DNA of 64,000 bases from the NCBI RefSeq assembly GCF_003173715.1, contig NZ_CP029550.1:6216001-6280000 (forward strand), read 5' to 3'. The stretch is from Methylobacterium durans (GTDB lineage: Bacteria; Pseudomonadota; Alphaproteobacteria; Rhizobiales; Beijerinckiaceae). Below the pieces are notes generated by a model. It was not told where the DNA came from and made no database searches. It saw nothing but the letters and a program-made list of their open reading frames with translations. Position 1 is the stretch's first letter. Each line of letters opens with the position of its first letter. The position numbers were made by a program, and so were the translations under genes. Positions 25,694 to 36,940 of this stretch are shown piece after piece.

Positions 25694-27130
25694 ATGACGG
25701 CGCAAGATCCCATCCACATCGTCGGCGGCGGGCTGGCCGGCTCCGAGGCGACCTGGCAGATCGCGAGCGGCGGCCATGCGGTCGTGCTCCACGAGATGCG
25801 GCCCGTGCGCGGCACGGACGCGCACCAGACCGAGAGCCTCGCCGAACTCGTCTGCTCGAACTCCTTCCGCTCGGACGACCCGGAGGGCAACGCGGTCGGC
25901 CTGCTGCACCAGGAGATGCGCAGCCTCGGCTCGCTGATCATGCGGATGGGCGACGCGAATCAGGTGCCGGCGGGCGGGGCGCTGGCCGTCGACCGCGAGG
26001 GCTTCGCGGCGGCGGTGACGGGTGCGCTCGAGGCCCATCCCCTCGTCACCATCGTTCGCGAGGAGATCGCGGGGCTGCCGCCGGCCGATTGGGGATCGAC
26101 CATCGTCGCGACCGGCCCCCTCACCTCGCCGGCGCTCGCCGAGGCGATCCGCGCCCTGACCGGGGCCGAGTCCCTCGCTTTCTTCGACGCGATCGCCCCG
26201 ATCGTCCATCGCGACTCGATCGACATGGAGCGCGCGTGGTTCCAGTCGCGCTACGACAAGTCGGGTCCCGGCGGCACGGGGGCAGATTACCTGAACTGCC
26301 CGATGGACCGGTCGCAGTACGACGCCTTCATCGCGGCGCTGATCGCGGGCGAGAAGACGAGCTTCAAGGAATGGGAAACCACGACGCCCTATTTCGACGG
26401 CTGCCTGCCGATCGAGGTGATGGCCGAGCGCGGCCCCGAGACCCTGCGCCACGGCCCGATGAAGCCCGTTGGCCTGACCAACCCGCACGACCCGACGGTG
26501 AAGCCCTGCGCCATCGTGCAGCTGCGCCAGGATAATGCGCTCGGCACGCTCTACAACATGGTGGGCTTCCAGACGAAGCTGCGCCACGCCGAGCAGGTGC
26601 GAATCTTCCGAACCATCCCGGGTCTGGAAAATGCCGAGTTCGCCCGGCTCGGCGGCCTGCACCGCAACACCTACCTCGACTCGCCCCGCCTCCTCGACGG
26701 GACGCTGCGCCTGAAGGCGCGACCGTCGCTCCGCTTCGCCGGCCAGATCACGGGTTGCGAGGGCTATGTCGAGAGCGCGGCGGTGGGCCTGATGGCCGGG
26801 CGCTTCGCGCTGGCCGAGGCGCAGGGCCGCAGCCTGCCGCCGCTGCCGCAGACGACGGCGCTCGGCGCGCTGATCGCCCACATCACGGGCGGGCACATCG
26901 CGCAAGACGGCGAGGCGGCGGCCAATGCCCCCCGCTCATTCCAGCCGATGAACGTGAATTTCGGCTTGTTCCCGCCGCTTGAGCGCGCGCCCCGCAACGA
27001 GACCGGGCGCCGTCTACGCGGACCGGAGAAGGCGGCGCTGAAGAAGCGGGCGCTCACCGACCGGGGCCGGGCCGCCCTCGCCGCCTGGATCGCAGAGGCG
27101 GGCGAGCCGCCGCGGGCTGCGGCGGAGTAG
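25694..27130 (+). CDS. trmFO: Methylenetetrahydrofolate--tRNA-(uracil-5-)-methyltransferase
   Basis: A flavoenzyme that makes ribothymidine-54 in the T-loop of tRNAs using methylene-THF. The 478 residues open with the FAD-binding [19 protein letters not shown], followed by [31 protein letters not shown] and [11 protein letters not shown]. Later motifs include [46 protein letters not shown] and the C-terminal FAD contact [10 protein letters not shown]. The length and order are those of the family. It is a single gene, divergent from the FUSC gene. Confidence 0.97.
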   Translation: MTAQDPIHIVGGGLAGSEATWQIASGGHAVVLHEMRPVRGTDAHQTESLAELVCSNSFRSDDPEGNAVGLLHQEMRSLGSLIMRMGDANQVPAGGALAVDREGFAAAVTGALEAHPLVTIVREEIAGLPPADWGSTIVATGPLTSPALAEAIRALTGAESLAFFDAIAPIVHRDSIDMERAWFQSRYDKSGPGGTGADYLNCPMDRSQYDAFIAALIAGEKTSFKEWETTTPYFDGCLPIEVMAERGPETLRHGPMKPVGLTNPHDPTVKPCAIVQLRQDNALGTLYNMVGFQTKLRHAEQVRIFRTIPGLENAEFARLGGLHRNTYLDSPRLLDGTLRLKARPSLRFAGQITGCEGYVESAAVGLMAGRFALAEAQGRSLPPLPQTTALGALIAHITGGHIAQDGEAAANAPRSFQPMNVNFGLFPPLERAPRNETGRRLRGPEKAALKKRALTDRGRAALAAWIAEAGEPPRAAAE

Positions 27131-27157
27131 AAACTTTCGGCTGGCGAACCTCGCGTC

Positions 27158-27706
27158 TCAGGGCGAAGTCCGTGCGCTATCCGTCTTCATCAGAACCCGG
27201 CGTCCCGGCCGGTGCCCATCCTCGCCGGTATCCTCGAAGCCGAGCTTGCGCAGCAGCCCCCACGAGGCGACGTTGCCGGGCCGGCACTCGGCGACGATGC
27301 TCCGGTAGGGAAAGCGGCGGGCGAGAAGGACGAGAAGGCCCGCCACCGCCTCCGTGGCGATGCCGCGGCCCCGGGCCGATCCGCCGACCCAGTAGCCGAT
27401 CTCGATGGCGCTCTCTCCGCGCAGGTGCGTGCCCACCACCGCGACGAGCGCGCGGCTCTCTCGCTCCCAGACGCCGTTGAAGCGGTCGCTGCCTCGCCGG
27501 CCGGAGGCGATCAGGCCGCGCGCATCCGCGAGCGTGAAGGGCTCGGGCAGAAAGTCGACGGCGCCCGTGATCGCGGGATCGTCGGTGAGCCGGCGCAGGG
27601 CCTCGGCGTCGCGCGCGGAGAGGGCCGCGATGCGCAGGCGCTCGGTCTCGAGCCCTGGCAGGGTCGCGAGGCTGTCGGACTGAGCGGCACGCCGGAACAG
27701 GAACAT
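27158..27706 (-). CDS. GNAT family N-acetyltransferase (RimJ/RimL type)
   Basis: About 182 residues from ATG 27706 (MFLFRRAAQ). A longer in-frame start at 27781 would run through the lldP terminator and is rejected. The fold reads LETERLRIAALSARDAEAL, AITGAVDFLPEPF, EIGYWVGGSARGRGIATEAV (the acetyl-CoA loop G-x-x-x-A-T-E-A), ECRPGNVASWGLLRKLGF. This is the pattern of protein- or small-molecule-modifying acetyltransferases. The substrate is unknown. Confidence 0.88.
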   Translation of the reverse strand: MFLFRRAAQSDSLATLPGLETERLRIAALSARDAEALRRLTDDPAITGAVDFLPEPFTLADARGLIASGRRGSDRFNGVWERESRALVAVVGTHLRGESAIEIGYWVGGSARGRGIATEAVAGLLVLLARRFPYRSIVAECRPGNVASWGLLRKLGFEDTGEDGHRPGRRVLMKTDSARTSP

Positions 27707-27782
27707 CCCTCTCAGGTGGAGCCATCGCACCCGGCGGAAAGGTACGGCCGCGGGCGGCGCGTTAATCCGCGCCTCCGACATG

Positions 27783-27817
27783 AAAAAGCCCGCTCCGGCC
27801 GAGGGCCGGAGCGGGCT
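27783..27817 (-). terminator. Intrinsic terminator of lldP
   Basis: On the minus strand AGCCCGCTCCGGCC pairs perfectly with GGCCGGAGCGGGCT (14 bp) around a CTC loop and is followed by TTTTT. It begins 26 bases after the lldP stop and is the best-formed intrinsic terminator in the window. Confidence 0.9.
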
Positions 27818-27842
27818 GCTGCGTGCGCCGGTGCGGCCGACC

Positions 27843-29582
<1,740 letters not shown>

Positions 29583-29716
29583 GCCCGATCTTCTGGCCGG
29601 GCCGTAAAGCGTTGCTAGCAGAGCCCGCGAGACGGCTCAACGCGGATTAATCATGCATTCAGAGAGTGTTGCTGAGGAACACGTGCCTCTGTCACTCCGG
29701 GCGGCTTAGCGGCCTT

Positions 29717-30598
29717 TCAGCGGATCCGCCGCGCTGCCCGCCAGAGCCGCCAGAGCCGGCGCCAGCGCGGGATCTCGACTGGCGTGCTGAGCGGGTCGTA
29801 GCCCGGCCGGTCCATCGCCGCGAGGTAGGGCTCGACGAGGGCGACGGGCAGGAAGGCCGCCTGCGCGGCCGGCGCGATGGTGGCGCGGGCCGCCTCGTAG
29901 GCCGCGAGATGACGGCGGGCGAGCGCCCGCAGATCGCGGGTCGCGCCGACAAGCCCCGGCCCGCCGCGGCCGGTGACGATATCCTCGCGGGTGACGCCGT
30001 GCGCGCGCAGGATGTCAGCCGGTAAGTAGACCTGCCCCGCCCGCGCGTGCCAGGGCAGCGCCCGCAACAGGCCCGTGATGCCGTAGGCGACGCCCGCGTG
30101 ACCCGCGGCCGCGGCGCCGCCGGGCTCCACCCCGTTGCTGAGGACGAGGCTCGCGAGGCGGAACAGGGACGAGGCCGTCTCGCCGCAATAGCCTTCGAGG
30201 TCGTTCACCCGGGGCATCGGGTCGTCGTAGAGATCGAAGACGCGGGCGTCGATCAGGTCGACGAAGGGCTGGCGACCGAGCCGCCTCTTGACGATGGCAT
30301 CCTCCAACGCCGCCGCCACGGGGTTCGCACGGACATCGCCGCGGGCTTCGCCCTGGAGGGCGTCGCGCCACCATTGCAGGCGGATCTCGCCGGCCATCGG
30401 GTTCGAGGCCGCCTCGCGGACGCGCGCGATCGTCAGGCTGAAGGCGTAGAGGGCGAAGAGGTGCGGACGCGCCTCGGCCGCCGCGAACAGGGTCGCGAAG
30501 TAGCGGTCCGGATCGCCCTCCCGTACCATCGACTCGCAGTGCTGGAGCGCGAAGGGGAGCCCGTTGCCGGTGCTGGTGCTGGTCTCGGTCTCGCTCAA
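29717..30598 (-). CDS. Squalene/phytoene-synthase-fold protein, NDUFAF6-like
   Basis: A 293-residue protein of the trans-isoprenyl synthase fold, starting with TTG at 30598. It keeps the overall helices (ARPHLFALYAFSLTIARVRE, AGEIRLQWWRDAL, RLASLVLSNGVEPGGA, HARAGQVYLPADILRAHGV). However, the first Asp-rich motif (D-x-x-x-D) of true synthases is replaced by ARVREAASN, and the second is not evident. Loss of the metal-binding aspartates and the position 10 bases after an NDUFAF3-like gene identify it as the bacterial counterpart of complex I assembly factor NDUFAF6 rather than a squalene or phytoene synthase. The role in NADH dehydrogenase assembly is inferred from the eukaryotic homologue. Confidence 0.8.
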   Translation of the reverse strand: MSETETSTSTGNGLPFALQHCESMVREGDPDRYFATLFAAAEARPHLFALYAFSLTIARVREAASNPMAGEIRLQWWRDALQGEARGDVRANPVAAALEDAIVKRRLGRQPFVDLIDARVFDLYDDPMPRVNDLEGYCGETASSLFRLASLVLSNGVEPGGAAAAGHAGVAYGITGLLRALPWHARAGQVYLPADILRAHGVTREDIVTGRGGPGLVGATRDLRALARRHLAAYEAARATIAPAAQAAFLPVALVEPYLAAMDRPGYDPLSTPVEIPRWRRLWRLWRAARRIR

Positions 30599-30608
30599 AC
30601 GGAGGCGC

Positions 30609-30997
30609 TCACGCGACGGCGATCAGGGCGGCGGCAACCTTCCGGTTCTCCGCCATCAGGATGTTGTAGGTGCGGGCGGCCGCCCCCGTCTGCATCACGT
30701 CGAGGCCGATGCCGTTCTCCTTGAGCCACGCGCGCAAGGGGGCGGCAGCGGCACGATGTCGAGACCGGTGCCGACGAGGAGGAGATCGATCGCGCCCGCC
30801 TCCGCCTGGACCGGGCGCAGGGCATCGCGGCCGATGGCGGACGCCTCCGCCACGTCCCAGGCCCGGATGCCGGAGGGTAGCACCAGGATCGAGCCGCGGT
30901 GGCTCATCTCCGCGAAGCGGAAGCCGCCGCCGCCATAGGCGTCGATCAGGTAGCGTCCAGGGACGAATCCGTCGTTGAGACGGCCGGGCTCGCTCAT
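30609..30997 (-). pseudogene. Mth938/DUF498 domain protein, NDUFAF3-like, one-base frameshift
   Basis: Reads MSEPGRLNDGFVPGRYLIDA, YGGGGFRFAEMSHRGSILVL, PSGIRAWDV, LLLVGTGLDIVPLP, then the frame breaks at GGGGG (30738-30742). One added G gives PLRAWLKENGIGLDVMQTGA, ARTYNILMAENRKVAAALI, a normal 129-residue Mth938-like protein. Its eukaryotic homologue NDUFAF3 is an early complex I assembly factor. The gene lies between secF (17 bases upstream) and the NDUFAF6-like gene. It is probably intact in the organism. Confidence 0.85.
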
Positions 30998-31014
30998 CCG
31001 GCGTCGCCCCGCCC

Positions 31015-31959
31015 CTATTCCGCCGCTTGGGCGAGGTCGCCCCGCTCGCGGGCCTGGGCGCGGGTGCCCGACAGCATCAGGCCGAGATAGATCAGCACCG
31101 GGGTCGAGATGAAGATCGCCGAGTAGGTGCAGATCACGACGCCGCACAGCATCACCACCGCGAAGCCCTTGATCGCCTCGCCGCCGAACAGGACGAGCGC
31201 CAGCAGCGACAGGGCGGTGGAGATCGAGGTCATCACCGTGCGCGACATGGTGGAGTTGATCGAGAGGTTCAGGAGCTCGACCGTGGGAATCGTCTTGTAG
31301 CGGCGCATCAGCTCCCGGGTCCGGTCGAACACCACGACGGTCTCGTTGAGCGAGTAGCCGACGATGGTGAGGATCGCCGCGATCGAGGTCATGTTGAACT
31401 CGATGCGGGTGAGGATGAAGATGCCGACGGTGAGCACGATATCGTGCAGCGTGCCGACGATGGCGCCGAGCGCCAGCTCCCTCTCGAACCGGAACCAGAG
31501 GTAGAGCAGCACCGCGACGACCGAGAGGACGACGCCGAGGGTGCCCGATTGCACGAGCTCGCCCGAGACGCGCGGTCCCACGGTCTCGGTGCGGCGAAAC
31601 TCGTAGTCGGCGTCGAAGGCGGCGTGCGCCTTCTGCATCACCGCCGTCTGGCCCTGTTCGCCGGCCTGGAGGGGGAAGCGCACCAGGATGTTGCCCTGGC
31701 CGCCGAGCTCCTGCACCTCCGACTCGCCGAAGCCGAAGCCGTTGGCGGTGTGGCGCACCGCCGCGACGTCCGCCGTGCCGGACTTCGCCTGCAACTCGAC
31801 GAGGGTGCCGCCCTTGAAGTCGATGCCGAAGTTCAGCCCGATCGTGAGGAACAGCACGACCGTCGCCACCGACATCAGCGCCGAGAGCGGGAAGCTGAAG
31901 CGCCGGTAGCGCATGAAGTCGAAGTGCGACTCGTCGGGCCAGAGGCGGAGCAGACGCAT
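31015..31959 (-). CDS. secF: Protein translocase subunit SecF
   Basis: A 314-residue inner-membrane protein with six membrane helices that, with SecD, uses the proton gradient to finish protein translocation through SecYEG. Visible are LTIGLNFGIDFKGGTLVEL (the FGIDFxGG signature), GVVLSVVAVLLYLWFRFERE, LTVGIFILTRIEFNMTSIAA and VVVFDRTRELMRRYKT, and the final helices LAQAAE-terminated tail. It lies 124 bases downstream of secD on the same strand, in the usual yajC-secD-secF order. Confidence 0.97.
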   Translation of the reverse strand: MRLLRLWPDESHFDFMRYRRFSFPLSALMSVATVVLFLTIGLNFGIDFKGGTLVELQAKSGTADVAAVRHTANGFGFGESEVQELGGQGNILVRFPLQAGEQGQTAVMQKAHAAFDADYEFRRTETVGPRVSGELVQSGTLGVVLSVVAVLLYLWFRFERELALGAIVGTLHDIVLTVGIFILTRIEFNMTSIAAILTIVGYSLNETVVVFDRTRELMRRYKTIPTVELLNLSINSTMSRTVMTSISTALSLLALVLFGGEAIKGFAVVMLCGVVICTYSAIFISTPVLIYLGLMLSGTRAQARERGDLAQAAE

Positions 31960-32083
31960 GATCGGTCTCGGGTTCTGGGCCGGTGCCGCTCCGGGAAGCG
32001 GCTCCAGGCCCGTCCATCTTGAGGTCGGCCGGCGCGCCGCTGCGGGCGGCGCGGCCGCGGGGCCAACGGCGAAGGCCCCGCCG

Positions 32084-33691
32084 TCAGAACGGCAGGGCTT
32101 TCGGGCGGAACGTATTGTACCACACGGCGATCATCATGCGGGTCAGCGTCACCGCGGTGATGACCGTGGTGAGGATGCCGAGAATGAAGACGACGGCGAA
32201 GCCCTTCACCGGGCCGGAGCCGAGGAAGAACAGGATCAGCGCCGCGATCGCCATCGTGGAGTTCGAGTCGATGATGGTGGCGAAGGCCCGGTCGAAGCCG
32301 GCCTGGAGTGCCGAGATCAGCGAGCGACCGGCCCGGGACTCTTCGCGCATGCGCTCGTAGATCAGCACGTTCGAGTCCACCGCCGTGCCGATGGTGAGCA
32401 CGATGCCGGCGATGCCGGGCAGCGTCATCGTCGCCTCCAGCACCGACATCAGGCCGAGGATGAGGCCGACATGGACGATCAGCGCGATGTTGGCGATGAA
32501 GCCGAAGGTCCCGTAGGTCAGGAACATGAAGGCGACGACGAGCACGGCCGCGACGAGCGTCGCGAGCTTGCCGGCCTCGATCGAGTCGCGCCCGAGGCCG
32601 GGGCCGACGACGCGGCGCTCGACCACGGTGAATTTTGCGGGCAATGCGCCGGCGCGCAGCAGAACGGAGAGGTCGTTGGCCTGCTGAACCGTGAAATTGC
32701 CGGTGATCTGGCCGTTGCCGCCGGTGATAGCGGAGCGGATCACGGGAGCCGACACCACCTCGTTGTCGAGGACGATCGCCATGCGCCGGCCGACATTCTC
32801 CGAGGTCGCCTGACCGAAGCGCTGGGCGCCCTTCAGGTTGAACTTGAAGCTCACCATCGGCTCGTGGGTCTGCTGGTCGAAGGCGGGCTGCGCGTCGGTG
32901 AGATCGCCGCCATCGGCCATCACGCGGCGCTCCACGGGCACCTTGGCGCCCTTCTCGTCCTTCGAGGGCAGGAGGTCGACGTCGCCGGACGGGCTGTCGG
33001 CGAGCATCCGGAACTCGAGCTTGGCGGTGGAGCCGAGGAGCTTCTCAAGCCGCTCCGGGTTCTGCTCGCCCGGGACCTGGATCAGGATGCGGTCGGCGCC
33101 CTGCTGCTGGATCGAGGGCTCGGTCGTGCCGGTGGAATCGAGGCGTCGGCGGATGACCTCGATGCCCTGGCTCACGGCGCGGCGCGTCCGCTCGTTGACG
33201 CCGGCGTCGGTGAGCGTCAGGCGGATCGGCCCGTCCGGCTGGTCGACGATCTCGACGGTGCGCCCGCCGGTCTGGCCGACGAGAGGGTTCGAGATCGGCT
33301 GAGACAATTCCTGGAGCTTCGGCATCACCTTGGCGCGGGCGGCGGCTTCCGCGATCCGCAGCTGGACGCCCCGCTGCAGGAGCTGGATGCCGCCCTCGGC
33401 GCGGACCGATTCCTGCTGGAGGATGCGGCGCACGTCGTCGCGCAGCGCCTTGGCCTGCGAGGCTATCAGCTCGTTCTGGTCGACTTCGAGCAGGAGCTGC
33501 GAGCCGCCCTGGAGATCGAGGCCGAGCACGATCGCCCGCTGCGGGATGATCCAGCTCGGGAACCAGCCCGGCAGCGCGGCCATGAACGCCTTGCGGCTGT
33601 CGGCCGGGAAGAAGCTCGGCACGGCCAGGCTGAGGCCGATCAGGATGACGGCGAGCGTCGCGATGATCTTGGTTCGGGAGAAGCGCAACAT
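32084..33691 (-). CDS. secD: Protein translocase subunit SecD
   Basis: A 535-residue inner-membrane protein with a large periplasmic P1 domain. It has an N-terminal helix (IIATLAVILIGLSLAVPSFF), the signature VLGLDLQGGSQLLLEVD, P1 strands ending in RILIQVPGEQNPERLEKLLG, the second Sec domain (GNFTVQQANDLSVLLRAGAL) and the transport helices with GIVLTIGTAVDSNVLIYERM, carrying the conserved Asp. It is preceded by yajC at 64 bases and followed by secF. Confidence 0.97.
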   Translation of the reverse strand: MLRFSRTKIIATLAVILIGLSLAVPSFFPADSRKAFMAALPGWFPSWIIPQRAIVLGLDLQGGSQLLLEVDQNELIASQAKALRDDVRRILQQESVRAEGGIQLLQRGVQLRIAEAAARAKVMPKLQELSQPISNPLVGQTGGRTVEIVDQPDGPIRLTLTDAGVNERTRRAVSQGIEVIRRRLDSTGTTEPSIQQQGADRILIQVPGEQNPERLEKLLGSTAKLEFRMLADSPSGDVDLLPSKDEKGAKVPVERRVMADGGDLTDAQPAFDQQTHEPMVSFKFNLKGAQRFGQATSENVGRRMAIVLDNEVVSAPVIRSAITGGNGQITGNFTVQQANDLSVLLRAGALPAKFTVVERRVVGPGLGRDSIEAGKLATLVAAVLVVAFMFLTYGTFGFIANIALIVHVGLILGLMSVLEATMTLPGIAGIVLTIGTAVDSNVLIYERMREESRAGRSLISALQAGFDRAFATIIDSNSTMAIAALILFFLGSGPVKGFAVVFILGILTTVITAVTLTRMMIAVWYNTFRPKALPF

Positions 33692-33755
33692 CCGCCGGTC
33701 CTGCTGTGACGTTTGCGTGCCGGGGATGGGATCAGGCCGGCACCGTGAGCGGCGC

Positions 33756-34091
33756 TCAGGCCGCCTTGACGGGGCCGCCTTTGACGCGGACCTCGGAGAT
33801 CATCGACCGGACGACCTTGACGCGGACGTTGGGCGCGATCTCGACCTCGATCTCGGACGCCTCGTCGTTCACCTTGACGACGCGGCCGATGAGGCCACCG
33901 TTCGTGACGATGGTGTCGTCGCGGCGCACGTTCTTGACCATGGACTGATGATCCCGGACCCGCTTCTGCTGCGGCCGCAGGATCAGGAAGTACATGATCA
34001 CGAAGATGAGGACGAACGGCACCAGCTGCAAGGCGATGTCCGCCCCACTGGAAGCGGTGCCGGCCCCTTGCGCGAAGGCGGGGGTGATCAA
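33756..34091 (-). CDS. yajC: Sec translocon accessory protein YajC
   Basis: A 111-residue single-span membrane protein associated with SecDF. The membrane segment IALQLVPFVLIFVIMYFLIL is followed by RPQQKRVRDHQSMVKNVRRD and the small basic-acidic cytoplasmic domain GGLIGRVVKVNDEASEIEVE. This is the normal size for the family. It is the first gene of the yajC-secD-secF-assembly-factor row. Confidence 0.95.
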   Translation of the reverse strand: MITPAFAQGAGTASSGADIALQLVPFVLIFVIMYFLILRPQQKRVRDHQSMVKNVRRDDTIVTNGGLIGRVVKVNDEASEIEVEIAPNVRVKVVRSMISEVRVKGGPVKAA

Positions 34092-34349
34092 GCGCGTGAC
34101 TCCTCAAAAAGCGTGAGGCCGCCCGGTGGCCCACACGGCCTCGCCGGGCCGGGCCCAAAAAGCGCGCGGACTATAGCCACGGCCTAAGTGAAAGCAACGC
34201 CGGATGGGTGAGGCGAATCGGACTTCGCGGGCTGCGGGCCGCGACAAAGACGGAACCTCCGTCGCGCAGGAGCGGTGATTTCCGCGTCCGATCCCCCTAA
34301 ACAGCGACCCAGCCCTCCTGCAACCACAGGCGCGAAGCCCGGCGTTCCC

Positions 34350-35225
34350 ATGACGAGTCCCACCACCCTCGACACGCTCCTGCCGCTCCTGGAGCGCATC
34401 GCGACGGCTCTGGAGCGCGCCGCCCCGCGCGAGCCGGCTGCCCCCGACCTGACGGCGGCCGACGCCTTCCTATGGGGCCCGGAGCGCCGGCTGATCCCGG
34501 TGCCGCGGGTCAACCGCGTCGAGATGGGCCTGCTCACCGGCATCGACCGGGCCCGCGACACGCTGGCCGAGAACACGGAGCGCTTCGCCCGCGGCCTGCC
34601 CGCCAACAACGCGCTCCTCTGGGGGGCGCGCGGCATGGGCAAGTCCTCCCTCGTCAAGGCGGTGCACGCCGAGACGAACGCCAAGCGGCCCGAGGGCGCG
34701 CTGCCGATGAAGCTCGTGGAGATCCACCGCGAGGACATCGAGGCGCTGCCCGATCTGATGGCGCGGCTGCGCGCCGACCCGCACCGCTGGATCGTGTTCT
34801 GCGACGACCTGTCGTTCGACGCCGACGACACCTCCTACAAGTCGCTGAAGACGGCGCTCGACGGCGGCATCGAGGGACGACCAGAGAACGTGCTGTTCTA
34901 CGCCACCTCGAACCGGCGGCATCTCCTCGCCCGCGAGATGGTGGAGAACGAGCGCTCGACGGCGATCAACCCGGGCGAGGCGGTGGAAGAGAAGGTCTCC
35001 CTGTCCGACCGGTTCGGCCTCTGGCTCGGCTTCCACAAGTGCAGTCAGGACGAGTACCTCGCCATGATCCGCGCCTACGTCGAGCGCTACGGCCTGACGG
35101 CCGAGCCCGAGCGGGTGCGGGCGGAAGCCCTCGAATGGGCCGTGACCCGCGGCTCGCGCTCCGGCCGCACCGCCTTCCAGTTCATCCAGGACCTCGCAGG
35201 GCGGCTCGGCCAGCGGCTCGGCTGA
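34350..35225 (+). CDS. DUF815-type ATPase
   Basis: A P-loop AAA-like protein of 291 residues from ATG 34350 (an in-frame start at 34275 adds a Pro-rich leader). Walker A is LLWGARGMGKSSLVKAVH and Walker B is RWIVFCDDLSFDADD, with the sensor segment ENVLFYATSNRRHLLAREM and a lid region (FGLWLGFHKCSQDEYLAMI). This combination defines the DUF815 family, whose function is not established. It is conserved beside yajC in many Alphaproteobacteria, divergently transcribed as here. Confidence 0.9.
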   Translation: MTSPTTLDTLLPLLERIATALERAAPREPAAPDLTAADAFLWGPERRLIPVPRVNRVEMGLLTGIDRARDTLAENTERFARGLPANNALLWGARGMGKSSLVKAVHAETNAKRPEGALPMKLVEIHREDIEALPDLMARLRADPHRWIVFCDDLSFDADDTSYKSLKTALDGGIEGRPENVLFYATSNRRHLLAREMVENERSTAINPGEAVEEKVSLSDRFGLWLGFHKCSQDEYLAMIRAYVERYGLTAEPERVRAEALEWAVTRGSRSGRTAFQFIQDLAGRLGQRLG

Positions 35226-35295
35226 GGCCCGAAACGCGAAGGGGCGGCCCCCCGCCGGGACCGCCCCCTCGAACTCTGCGTCCGAGCCGCCCGCG

Positions 35296-36764
35296 TCAGT
35301 TGCTGGCGAGCTGCGACATCGGGTCGATCGGCGAGCCGCCCTTGCGGATCTCGAAGTGGAGCTGGGGCGAGGTCACGTTGCCCGACGCGCCCGACTTGGC
35401 GATCGTCTGGCCGCGCTTCACCTTCTCGCCGGGCTTCACGTCGATCTCGCCGTTGTGGGCGTAGGCCGAGACGAAGCCGTTCGTGTGGCGCACCAGCACG
35501 AGCTTGCCGTAGCCCTTCACGTCGGAGCCGGCGTAGGCGACGGTGCCGTCCTCGGCGGCCTTCACAGCCGTGCCCTCGGGTACCGCGATGTTGATGCCCT
35601 CGTTGCCGCTGGAGCCGTAGCCCGAGATCACGCGGCCCTTGGCCGGCCAGCGGAAGGACTGATCGGGCGCGGCGGGCGCGGCCGCGGCGACCGAGCCGGT
35701 GGCGGACGGCTCCGACTTCTCGGGCGCCGGCGCGGGCTTGGCGGGAGCGGGCTTGGCGGCGGCGACCTTGGCGGCCTTCTCGGATTCCTTCGCATCCTTG
35801 GCGGCCTTCTCGGCGGCTTCCTTGGCAGCCTTCGCCTCGGCGAGCTTCCTGGCCGCATCGCGCGTGGCCTCGGCCTTCGCCCTGGCGGCGGCCTCCGCCT
35901 TCGGATCGGGCTTTGCCTCGACCTTGGTCTCGGCCTTCGGCTCGACCTTGGCGGTCTGGCCCGGGCGGACGTGCTTCTTGGCAGCCTCCTTCTGGGCAGC
36001 CTCCTTGCGCGCCTTCTCCTCGGCGAGCTTGCGGGTCTCGGCCACCTTGCGGTCAGCCTCGCGCTTGGCTTCGAGCTTGGCCTCGGCGAGCTTCTCGGCC
36101 TGGCGCTTCGCCTCCTTGTCGGCTTGAAGCTTGTCGGCCTGAGCCTTCTCGGCCTGCGCCTTGGCCTCGGCGGCCTTCTCGGCAGGCTTCGGGCCTTTCG
36201 AGAATTGCAGGCGCTCCTGGGGCGCGGCCGGGACGGTGCGCGCGGTCATCGCGTCGGGGTTCATGCCCGAGGCGTTGTAGACCGGGATCACGATCTGGCG
36301 GCCGGGCGTCACCTGCGCGGCGCTGGTCAGGCCGTTGGCCGAGAGGATGGCCGAGACCGGCACGCCGTAGCGGGTCGACATCTGGTTGAGGCTGTCGCCC
36401 TGCGCGACGGTGATGCGGGTGCCGCCCTGGGCGTTCCAGCCGGCGGCGCCCGTCGCCGCGACGCGGGTGCTCTGCGCCGGAGGCTGGATCGGACGGGCGA
36501 GGGCGGGTGCGGGGCGAGGCGCGACCGGGCTGAGGGGGCGCTCGCCGGATCGCCCAGCGCTTCGGACTGGATGCGGCCCGTGCGGATCGCCGGGGCGGGT
36601 GCCGTCTCGCCTTCCGGCAGGCTGCCGGTGGCGGAGGGCTCGCTCGACAGATTCGAGGCGAAGGGATTCACGAACGGATCCCCGAGCCGCGAGGCATCCG
36701 AAGAACAGGCGGCGGCGCCGCCACCGATGACCCCGATGAGGGCGAAGCGCGACAGTGCCCGCAT
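35296..36764 (-). pseudogene. LysM/M23-family envelope lipoprotein (NlpD/EnvC-like), one-base frameshift
   Basis: With one C restored at the run 36534-36538 this is a 489-residue lipoprotein. The order is signal and lipobox (FALIGVIGGGAAACSS), a LysM domain (RITVAQGDSLNQMSTRYGVP, then SAILSANGL), a long Ala/Lys/Glu-rich helical linker (about residues 240-350), and a C-terminal LytM domain. In LytM, the H-x-x-x-D zinc pair reads NEGINIAVP and the final motif reads SPQLHFEIR, so zinc ligands are missing. It is therefore probably an activator of cell-wall amidases, like NlpD or EnvC, rather than an enzyme. The start is ATG 36764; a longer in-frame ATG lies at 36830. It sits between pcm and the DUF815 gene as in related genomes. 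Confidence 0.87.
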
Positions 36765-36940
36765 CCCCCGACCAGCCCCGCGAACCCGCATCGACGCACC
36801 CGTTTGCCTGACGCAACTTGATGCCGTCATTCAAACCGGATTCAGGTTAAGCAACCGTTCCTGTTCACCCTGTTTCGCGGTGTGATGGAACCTTTGCCGA
36901 GCCTTGGGTTGCACACGCGCCACAGGGCCCCGGGTGCCGG

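Noticed and set aside
27707..27781. N-terminal extension of the GNAT protein
   Set aside because: It would place the start inside the lldP terminator hairpin. ATG 27706 begins at the conserved part.
29717..30598. Squalene or phytoene synthase feeding the carotenoid genes
   Set aside because: The Asp-rich catalytic motif is replaced by ARVREAASN and the gene sits with an NDUFAF3-like gene behind secDF, so an NDUFAF6-like role is better supported.
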